Below, one piece after another: positions 32,435 to 38,161 of a stretch of 38,161 nucleotides of DNA. How positions within the stretch are numbered: the first letter of the stretch is position 1; every line of letters begins with the position of its first letter. A program made the position numbers and the translations under genes. The notes under the pieces were generated by a model. It worked only from the letters and a program-made list of their open reading frames with translations, ran no database searches and was not told where the DNA came from. This stretch comes from an uncultured Porphyromonadaceae bacterium (GTDB lineage: Bacteria > Bacteroidota > Bacteroidia > Bacteroidales > Muribaculaceae): NCBI GenBank assembly GCA_947175295.1, contig CAMWMK010000028.1, forward strand, positions 1 to 38,161. Reading direction: 5' to 3'.

Positions 32435-34060
32435 TTAAGCCTTGCTGCTGAGGTATTCGTCGTGGTAGGAGTCGAGTATGTGGCGGAATGCCTCGCCTAT
32501 CTTGATGTAGTCGGCCTGTGTCAGGTTGGCCAGCGAGGCGCGTACGCTCCAGTCAGGCCCGGCGAAGCCGCTGCCGTTGAGCAGCACCACCGATGTCTCC
32601 TTGGCGAGGCGCAGCACGATGTCGAGGGGTTCGTGGTTGGCTTTCAGCCATTCGCAGAACTCATCTCCGTAAAACTTCCGGCCCCATACCATCACGTCGA
32701 TTTCAGAGTAGTAGCCCACGCGGTCGGGATCCTTCACGATCGTAAGTCCGGCCGACTTCCAGAGCGATTCGAGCCTGCGCTCGATCATGTCCTGCATAGC
32801 CTTCTTGTAGGCGCCTTCCTTGTCGATAAGACACATCAGGGCGAACAGCGCCATCTGTATCTGCTGCGGGGTTGAGAGTCCGGCAGTGTGGTTGAGTGCC
32901 ACTGAACGCGAGTCGGCCACCAGGCGGTCGATGAATTTGATCGCGTCCGGGTCGGGCGTCAGCGAGCGGTAGCGGTTGAAGAGGTCCTTGCGCTGTATTT
33001 CGGGTTCGGCGGCGATGAGGCGGTCGTAGATGTTGTCTTTTGCCAGTCCGATTACGGCCAGTCGCCAGCCGGTGGCTCCGAAGTATTTCGAGAAGGAGTA
33101 GACGCAGAGTGTGTTCTGTGGCAGTTCATACATCAGCGACTTGAAGTCTTTTGCGAAGGTGCCGTAGACGTCGTCGGTGACGATCATCAGGTTGGGGTTG
33201 TCGTTCTTCACTATGTCCACGATCTTCTTCATGCACTCTGAGTCGAGCTTGTAGGATGGCGGATTGGAGGGATTCACGAGACACAGCAGCTTCACGGCCG
33301 GGTCGCGCAGCTTGTCGAGCTCCTCGTCGGGATACTGCCATGTGTGCATACCTTCCTTGTCCATTTCGGATGCTGATATGTTGATCACGTCAAACTCATA
33401 GCGGTCTAGCTCCGGAATCTCCAGGTAAGGGGTGAAGATAGGAGTCATGAGCGCGATGCGGTCGTGCTTGTTGACGAGGTGGTTGGCCTGCAGAGAGTCG
33501 AAGATGTAGCACATGGCCGCCGTTCCGCCTTCGGTAGCGAAGAGGTCGTATTCGCGGCCGAATCCCGGGGCGTTGTCGCCCATCTCCTGAGCCAGATATG
33601 CGCGCACTATTTCCTCCGAGTGTTCGAGCATGCGCACCGGAGTGGGGTATTGGTCGCCGATGATTCCTTCTGCCCATTCATAGGCGAGGGAGTCCGGATC
33701 GATGCCGAGGGTCTCGGTGCAGTATTTGATGGCGTCGTGGAGCAGAATGGCTCCGGGCAGCGTGGAGTTGACCATCAGGAAATGGTTGAGACGCTCCATC
33801 GCTCCCTCGCTTGCCGGGATTCCGGCCACTCCCGGTTCGGCCTTGAAGGTGCGCGTGCACTCGGTCAGCGCCCACTGTCCGAGGAGGAAGAATGCCTCGC
33901 GCGGTGTGGTGGCTATCCAGTCGGGATTGCCGCGCCCGGCGTTGAGAAACTGTCGTGTAGACTTCCTCGCGTCTTTCTTTGCGAGGGAGATAAGCGTATT
34001 CTTGATTTCAAACGGGCTCATCTTGGCGAGCTCCCGTTCCTTGTTTTTTATATTTGTCAT
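32435..34060 (-). CDS. aspD: Bifunctional aspartate 4-decarboxylase/aspartate aminotransferase
   Basis: A 541-residue PLP enzyme turning L-aspartate into L-alanine and CO2, with transaminase side activity. The length matches the AspD family, longer than ordinary class I aminotransferases. The PLP lysine is K325 in VYSFSKYFGATGWR. NPSNPPS (263-269) and MIVTDDVYG (292-300) give further cofactor contacts. Its start lies 44 bases after the aspT stop, and it is cotranscribed with the antiporter. Together they consume a proton per turn and exchange aspartate for alanine, generating proton motive force and raising internal pH. Confidence 0.95.
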   Translation of the reverse strand: MTNIKNKERELAKMSPFEIKNTLISLAKKDARKSTRQFLNAGRGNPDWIATTPREAFFLLGQWALTECTRTFKAEPGVAGIPASEGAMERLNHFLMVNSTLPGAILLHDAIKYCTETLGIDPDSLAYEWAEGIIGDQYPTPVRMLEHSEEIVRAYLAQEMGDNAPGFGREYDLFATEGGTAAMCYIFDSLQANHLVNKHDRIALMTPIFTPYLEIPELDRYEFDVINISASEMDKEGMHTWQYPDEELDKLRDPAVKLLCLVNPSNPPSYKLDSECMKKIVDIVKNDNPNLMIVTDDVYGTFAKDFKSLMYELPQNTLCVYSFSKYFGATGWRLAVIGLAKDNIYDRLIAAEPEIQRKDLFNRYRSLTPDPDAIKFIDRLVADSRSVALNHTAGLSTPQQIQMALFALMCLIDKEGAYKKAMQDMIERRLESLWKSAGLTIVKDPDRVGYYSEIDVMVWGRKFYGDEFCEWLKANHEPLDIVLRLAKETSVVLLNGSGFAGPDWSVRASLANLTQADYIKIGEAFRHILDSYHDEYLSSKA

Positions 34061-34080
34061 GGCTTTTATTTTATTTTAAT

Positions 34081-34101
34081 TCTCAATTCTCAATTCTCAA
34101 T
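34081..34101. repeat. Three 7-base tandem repeats (TCTCAAT) between aspT and aspD
   Basis: Three exact tctcaat units ending 3 bases from the aspT stop codon; identical unit and placement to the array at 29781-29808. Confidence 0.85.
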
Positions 34102-34104
34102 TCC

Positions 34105-35811
34105 TCACGCGAGCACCATCACGAGGCCGCAGAGTATGAGCAGCGTGTTGCCGATGGCGTAGGTCACGGTGTAGCCCATGGCCGGGACAGTGGAGTCGAG
34201 AGAGTCCTGGATGGCTCCGAGGGCTGCCGTGGTGGTTCTGGCTCCGGCCACGCATCCTAAGGCTATGGCCGGATGGAACTTGAATATCTTCGAGGCCACT
34301 ATGAGGCCGATGATGAGGGGAAGGCCGGTTGCGAGCACGCCTGCGATAAGCATCTGCCAGCCTACCTGCTGGAGTCCGGAGATGAACGTCGGACCTGCCG
34401 AGATGCCTACGACAGCGATAAACATGTTGAGGCCTACATTATTGAATACCCACACGGCGGAGTCTGGAATCCGGCCGAAGGTAGGATGCTTCGATCGAAG
34501 CCATCCGAGCACGAGGCCGGCGATGAGCGCGCCGCCGCTCGTAGAGAGGCTTACGGGGATGCCTCCGAGATGGATGGTGATTGCGCCGATGAGCGCGCCG
34601 ATGGCGATGCCGAGTCCGGTGAAGACCATGTCGGAGGCCGTGGTGGGTTTGTCGGCGTAGCCGATATAGGAGGCCGTGGCGTTGACGTCGGCTACCGGAC
34701 CGCTGATGGTCAGCATGTCGCCGCGCTGCAGCCGCGTGGAGGCGGTCACGGGAATCTCTACGTTGCCGCGCTTGATGCTGTCGATCACTACGCCTTTGGT
34801 ATACTGCGACTCGCGGAAGTCGGCTACGGTGGCGCCTATCATGTGTTTGGATGCCACCATAACGGGGATTCTCTCTACGGGGAATGAGAGCAGGGCCGCG
34901 TCGGAGATCTCATGGCCGAGCCATGACTCGTCTTCGATTACGAACTCACGTCGCCCGGATATCACTATGTCGTCGCCTTTGCTTACCTTGAAGTCTTTGG
35001 CGGGCTGTGTGGTCATCTCCGAGCCGCTGCGCACACGCTCTACGAAGAGATGGCGCCCTTGCTTCTCCATGTAGTCTTCTATCTCCTGTATGGTGCGGGG
35101 AGTGTCAAACCAGCTGCCGTCTACCGTATAGGCGCGGTATGCCACCGGCCGCCAGGCGCTGATGATCGCGGGGTCGTTGGCCGAGGGATCCTGGTTCATC
35201 TGGCGTTCGAGGTCTTCGGTCTGCTGCTTCACTTTCTTGAGGCCTCCGAGCATCATCGGGCCTATTGTGCCGAGTATCCATGCCGATCCGATGGTGCCGA
35301 AGATGTAGGTCACGGCGTAGGAGACGGGTATGATGTTGGTCCATGCTGTCTTATCGGCCTGCGAGGCGTTGAGGGTCTGTATGGTGTCGTCGGCCACTCC
35401 TATCACCGCCGAGATGGTCTGCGCTCCGGCGAAGAGGCCTGCAGCCTCGCCTTTGTTGTAGCCGAAGAGCTTCGCCACTCCGAGGGTGCATCCGAGCACT
35501 ATGAGGCACATCACAACCGCGAATCCCACTTGTTTGAGTCCCGATCCCTTAAGGGATGCGAAGAACTGCGGACCTACGCTATAGCCGATGGCGAAGAGGA
35601 AGAGCAGGAAGAACACCTGCTTCAGCGGGCCCGGGACGGGGATGTCGAGCTGCCCTACGAGTACTCCTACGAGGAGTACGGAAGTGACGGTGCCGAGCGA
35701 GAATGTCTTGTACTTCAGTTTTCCGATCCAGAAACCGATGCCAAGAGTCAGGAAGATCGCGATCGCGGGGTTGTCGCGCAGCGTCTTCAAAAGCCAGTCA
35801 AGAATTTCCAT
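34105..35811 (-). CDS. aspT: Aspartate:alanine antiporter
   Basis: A 568-residue inner-membrane exchanger of the AspT/YidE family. Two membrane halves (about 1-190 and 390-568) flank a cytoplasmic pair of RCK_C/TrkA_C-like domains (about 205-375, with GDDIVISGRREFV and RGDMLTISGP). Repeated Gly-rich motifs such as FLLFLFAIGYSVGPQFF and MFIAVVGISAGPTFISGL in the two halves are typical of the family's inverted repeats. It imports aspartate and exports alanine, an electrogenic swap when coupled to AspD. It is upstream of aspD in a two-gene operon. Confidence 0.95.
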   Translation of the reverse strand: MEILDWLLKTLRDNPAIAIFLTLGIGFWIGKLKYKTFSLGTVTSVLLVGVLVGQLDIPVPGPLKQVFFLLFLFAIGYSVGPQFFASLKGSGLKQVGFAVVMCLIVLGCTLGVAKLFGYNKGEAAGLFAGAQTISAVIGVADDTIQTLNASQADKTAWTNIIPVSYAVTYIFGTIGSAWILGTIGPMMLGGLKKVKQQTEDLERQMNQDPSANDPAIISAWRPVAYRAYTVDGSWFDTPRTIQEIEDYMEKQGRHLFVERVRSGSEMTTQPAKDFKVSKGDDIVISGRREFVIEDESWLGHEISDAALLSFPVERIPVMVASKHMIGATVADFRESQYTKGVVIDSIKRGNVEIPVTASTRLQRGDMLTISGPVADVNATASYIGYADKPTTASDMVFTGLGIAIGALIGAITIHLGGIPVSLSTSGGALIAGLVLGWLRSKHPTFGRIPDSAVWVFNNVGLNMFIAVVGISAGPTFISGLQQVGWQMLIAGVLATGLPLIIGLIVASKIFKFHPAIALGCVAGARTTTAALGAIQDSLDSTVPAMGYTVTYAIGNTLLILCGLVMVLA

Positions 35812-35882
35812 AGACGAGTGTGTTTTAGATAGTATTGATATATGGTTATAACACTGAGGTATGCTTTCTGTTTAAAATAAGA

Positions 35883-35918
35883 CCATGGCCTGACACAAAT
35901 ACGTGTGTCAGGCCATGG
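35883..35918 (-). terminator. Conserved GGCCTGACAC hairpin downstream of the GHMP kinase
   Basis: A perfect 14-bp stem (35883-35896 with 35905-35918) around an 8-base loop, 34 bases past the kinase stop codon. A half copy (gtgtcaggcg) follows at 35924-35933. The core stem is identical to the hairpin at 5318-5353. Further downstream on the minus strand is TCTTATTTTAAAC. Confidence 0.7.
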
Positions 35919-35952
35919 CTATAGTGTCAGGCGTGCCGGAGGAGGGGCTGCT

Positions 35953-37143
35953 TCAGAGGAAATCAACTCCGTCGGCCGGATTGCAGAAGAATATCTCGAA
36001 GGAGTTTTTGTATTGGGGATATTTGGCGAGGTATTTCTCGGTCACTTCCCGGCGTATATGCTCTTCCTTCGCCGGATCCACCAGGGCTATGCACGCTCCC
36101 TTGAATCCGGCGCCCGAGAAGCGTCCGCCGAAGATGCCGTCGGTCTCGCGCATTATCCTGTAGATCTCGATCAGTTCAGGTGAGCCGCATTCGTAGTTGT
36201 TCATCGACGATTCGCAGCTCTCGAATACGAGGCGTCCGAAGGCCTCGATGTCTCCGGCCTCCCAAGCCTTTACTCCTTCCGTTACGCGGTCGCATTCCGA
36301 ATAGAAGTGTCGGGCGCGGCGTGCGAAGCGGTCGGGCATACGGTCCTGGTGCTTTTCGAAGATGCTTTCCTCTACGTCGCGCAGGCGTGTGTCTTCGAAT
36401 TCGCGGAGCTTGACGTCTTCATATGCCTGCATTATCCAGGCGGCGGTCTTGCATTCCGCCACCCTCAGGTTGTAGTCGGTGCCCGTCAGTTTGCGGGTCA
36501 CTCCTGAGAAGAAGATGCCGAGCTTGAAGGGGAGCGGCTTGGGGTTTTCGCCGCCGAAGGGAATCAGTCGGTGGTCGCCGGTCCGGGTGTCGAGGTAGAG
36601 TAGTTTGTCGGCTTCGCAGAGCGCTACGCACGCCTGGTCGAGGATGCCGTTGTTGAGTCCTACGTATTGGCGTTCGGCTACGGATGCGTAGTGGATTATC
36701 TGCTTGCGGTCGAGACCGAGATGGTTCACCTTGTCGATGGCCATTACGAATCCGCAGAGCAGCGCGGCCGACGACGAGAGGCCGCCAATCGGCATGGAGC
36801 CCTTTACGATGCCGCGTATTCCCTTTGTCAGGTGGAAGTCTTGCTGCAGGGCCCAGACGGCTCCGCGGAGGTAGTCGCCCCAGTTGCCTTGTCGCTCGTC
36901 TACGGGGCGCTGCACGTTGAAGGTCATCAGTCCCTCGAAAGAAAGCGAGGCCATCTCCACTTTTCCTGATTCGGTCTCGGAGAATAGGAATTCGATTCCC
37001 GAGTCGAAAGCGAATCCGGAGACGAGTCCGTGCTGATGGTCTACGTGTGCGCCGAGGGGGCATATGCGGTAAGGGGCGAAAAGCTGATATAGTGCGTCGC
37101 CTTTTCCGAAGAAGGTGCGGTAAGCTGTATGAAGTGAAGTCAT
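35953..37143 (-). CDS. GHMP sugar-1-kinase, galacturonokinase-like
   Basis: A 396-residue GHMP kinase that would usually be labelled galactokinase. Motif 1 reads APYRICPLGAHVDHQHG (23-39), not the GalK form RVNLIGEHTDY. Motif 2 is GGLSSSAA (120-127), the catalytic Asp is D169 in GILDQ, and motif 3 is RFSGAGFKGACIALVD near residue 360. From memory, RICPLGAH-DHQ, YNLRV-EC and NYECG are features of plant galacturonokinase, which makes alpha-D-galacturonate 1-phosphate. The sugar is therefore more likely a uronate than galactose, though this needs testing. The gene lies 18 bases after a sugar-1-P nucleotidyltransferase, the natural next step. Confidence 0.85.
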   Translation of the reverse strand: MTSLHTAYRTFFGKGDALYQLFAPYRICPLGAHVDHQHGLVSGFAFDSGIEFLFSETESGKVEMASLSFEGLMTFNVQRPVDERQGNWGDYLRGAVWALQQDFHLTKGIRGIVKGSMPIGGLSSSAALLCGFVMAIDKVNHLGLDRKQIIHYASVAERQYVGLNNGILDQACVALCEADKLLYLDTRTGDHRLIPFGGENPKPLPFKLGIFFSGVTRKLTGTDYNLRVAECKTAAWIMQAYEDVKLREFEDTRLRDVEESIFEKHQDRMPDRFARRARHFYSECDRVTEGVKAWEAGDIEAFGRLVFESCESSMNNYECGSPELIEIYRIMRETDGIFGGRFSGAGFKGACIALVDPAKEEHIRREVTEKYLAKYPQYKNSFEIFFCNPADGVDFL

Positions 37144-37161
37144 AGTCGTGGGGTTGAGGAG

Positions 37162-37893
37162 TTATTTAAACAGCTTTTGCGCTTCTTCGTAGCTATCCAT
37201 CGATCCGATGTCGAAGCGTGAGCCCGGCATGGGCCATGCGTGGAGGGTGGTGACGTCGGTCAGGTAGTGGGCCAGGTTGCCGGGTGCGTCGAAGCCGCAG
37301 CCATGGTCCATGCATTCGCGTATGAGGGGAAGGTCTTTACGGGAATAGATATAGAAGGGGGGAACCGCCCAGTTTGAGACGGGCTCGGCAGGTTTTTCCT
37401 GCATTTCAAGCACTTTCATGTCTCCGTCTACAGCGATCACTCCGGTGCGCTGCAGTTTGCGCAGCTCGGGTTCGTGGTGACACATTATTACCGATGAGCC
37501 TTTCTGCTTGAAGTAGTCGGCGAATCCCTGGAGGGAGAAGTCGAGGATGTTGTCGGCGGCGAGCACCATTATGTCGTCGTCTACGGCTCGTTGCTCGAGG
37601 GCGAGGAGCAGGTCGCGCACGGCGCCGAGGCGGTTGTCGTTGTCGGTGGTGCCGTCGTCGATGATGGTGATAGGTTTGGAGTAATTTGATTTGGCTTTCC
37701 ACTCATCGAAGATGTGGGCAAACCGGTGGTTTGTCACGATGATGTGTTCGTCGATCTCCGGTATGGCGTCGATGTCGGCCATCATGCGGTCAAGGATAGT
37801 GGAGTCGCCTATCTTGAGGAGGGGTTTGGGGAAGTTTTCCGTCAGAGGATATAACCGGGTGGCATAGCCGGCCGCGATTACTATATTCTTCAT
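37162..37893 (-). CDS. Sugar-1-phosphate nucleotidyltransferase
   Basis: A 243-residue NTP-transferase fold protein. The N-terminal AAGYATRLYPLTENFPKPLL (7-26) is the nucleotide-binding signature. LAADNILDF (about 110-118) holds a metal-binding Asp and EMQEKP (about 163-168) the sugar-phosphate contact. It lacks the long C-terminal beta-helix of GlmU and resembles the short GlmU/RmlA-like core. With the downstream GHMP kinase it would convert a sugar 1-phosphate to an NDP-sugar; the donor nucleotide cannot be read. It is the first gene of the pair, behind a very good promoter. Confidence 0.88.
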   Translation of the reverse strand: MKNIVIAAGYATRLYPLTENFPKPLLKIGDSTILDRMMADIDAIPEIDEHIIVTNHRFAHIFDEWKAKSNYSKPITIIDDGTTDNDNRLGAVRDLLLALEQRAVDDDIMVLAADNILDFSLQGFADYFKQKGSSVIMCHHEPELRKLQRTGVIAVDGDMKVLEMQEKPAEPVSNWAVPPFYIYSRKDLPLIRECMDHGCGFDAPGNLAHYLTDVTTLHAWPMPGSRFDIGSMDSYEEAQKLFK

Positions 37894-37927
37894 TACAGTC
37901 GAAAATTAAATTGATACATCACACTCT

Positions 37928-37952
37928 CCGGGCCCCACATAGGCAGGCCCGG
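37928..37952 (-). promoter_or_regulatory. GC-rich hairpin in the leader of the nucleotidyltransferase gene
   Basis: ccgggcc (37928-37934) pairs with ggcccgg (37946-37952) around an 11-base loop. It would lie about 6 bases from the predicted 5' end of the transcript and end 34 bases before the start codon. It may affect stability or translation; no known riboswitch is recognised. Confidence 0.45.
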
Positions 37953-37964
37953 CTATTCCGACCG

Positions 37965-37996
37965 CAAAGATAGTGAATAATATTGAAATATGCAAA
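37965..37996 (-). promoter_or_regulatory. Promoter of the nucleotidyltransferase-GHMP kinase operon
   Basis: On the minus strand, TTTG (37993-37996), a 20-base spacer and TATCTTTG (37965-37972) match the Bacteroidetes consensus in every position. This is the best promoter in the window; expected start near 37958. Confidence 0.82.
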
Positions 37997-38027
37997 TACA
38001 ACTCACTCTCGCCACCATCGTGGTTCA

Positions 38028-38048
38028 CGCAAAGTACGCAGAGGGGGT
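38028..38048. repeat. CTCTGCGTACTTTGCGTG intergenic word
   Basis: cacgcaaagtacgcagag on the plus strand. It is seen here once; I recall similar phrases as dispersed intergenic words in Bacteroidales genomes, which cannot be checked here. Confidence 0.35.
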
Positions 38049-38062
38049 AGGAGCGGTGGGGA

Positions 38063-38143
38063 TTATCGCTCCCGTCGCCATATAAAAAAAGCAATCGCCG
38101 CCAGAGCGGCGGCGATGAATCCTATTATTATGTATTCTACCAT
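38063..38143 (-). CDS. Possible 26-residue membrane peptide overlapping a terminator
   Basis: An ATG at 38143 opens a frame of 26 codons: a polar start (MVEY), an unbroken hydrophobic stretch of about 17 residues, and a basic WRRER end. This is a good single membrane helix. The frame is open upstream to the window edge, so it could also be the tail of a longer gene. The middle of it coincides with the terminator hairpin at 38094-38116, and an Ala-rich helix is what a GCC-rich stem would encode by chance, so confidence is low. It lacks the cysteines of FeoB-associated small proteins. Confidence 0.3.
   Translation of the reverse strand: MVEYIIIGFIAAALAAIAFFIWRRER
38094..38116 (-). terminator. 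Intrinsic terminator of a gene beyond the right edge
   Basis: A perfect 9-bp GC stem (38094-38102 with 38108-38116), a 5-base loop, and on the minus strand a tail TTGCTTTTTTT (A7 at 38084-38090). It is the most classical rho-independent terminator in the window and should end a minus-strand transcript arriving from the right. Confidence 0.75.
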
Positions 38144-38161
38144 ATTCAATGCTTCATAATG

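Noticed and set aside
37906..38094. 62-codon minus-strand frame at the right end
   Set aside because: Passes through the promoter at 37965-37996, the leader hairpin and a dispersed intergenic word; not protein-like.

Overview
The window reads as a chromosomal segment of a Bacteroidales bacterium. Muribaculaceae is the likeliest family, but that is an inference from gene content and style, not a measured placement. Supporting signs are a SusC/SusD pair, proteins with C-terminal type IX secretion (T9SS) sorting domains, DUF1573 and DUF5683 proteins, a dispanin-type (CD225) membrane domain, signal peptides ending in A-then-Q, and promoters of the Bacteroidetes TTG-N20-TAnnTTTG type. No phage, IS element, CRISPR array, rRNA or tRNA gene was seen.

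Layout. Positions 1-809 hold no convincing gene but contain duplicated stem-loop elements and repeats. Two plus-strand genes follow: a membrane-anchored coiled-coil protein (810-1727) and a 52-residue membrane peptide (1882-2040). From 2174 to the right edge nearly everything is on the minus strand. The sets, left to right, are: a three-gene operon (GT39/ArnT-like transferase, GT2 transferase, tandem LAB_N membrane protein); a lone galactitol-type PTS IIC with a KduI isomerase that carries a signal peptide; polA-pfkA-lpxL-like; a plus-strand polyprenyl diphosphate synthase; susC-susD-tlpA; a secreted C10 protease and a T9SS-sorted protein of unknown function; a long co-directional run parA-parB-DUF5683-mltD-like-msbA-purN/dispanin-DUF1573; aspT-aspD; and a sugar-1-phosphate nucleotidyltransferase with a GHMP kinase.

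How the genes work together. AspT and AspD form an aspartate:alanine exchange and decarboxylation cycle. The GHMP kinase looks more like plant galacturonokinase than galactokinase. With the adjacent nucleotidyltransferase it would make a uronate salvage pair (sugar to sugar-1-P to NDP-sugar). The SusCD-TlpA operon beside a secreted cysteine protease suggests peptide uptake in the manner of RagAB. The GT39, GT2 and LAB_N genes suggest decoration of lipid A or another envelope glycan.

Most unusual items: a PurN glycinamide ribonucleotide transformylase fused through a Q-rich tandem-repeat linker to a dispanin membrane domain; a KduI predicted to be exported; a DNA polymerase I whose proofreading residues look lost; short-word repeat arrays that begin within a few bases of the stop codons of many genes; and a pair of hairpins with the same stem 30 kb apart.
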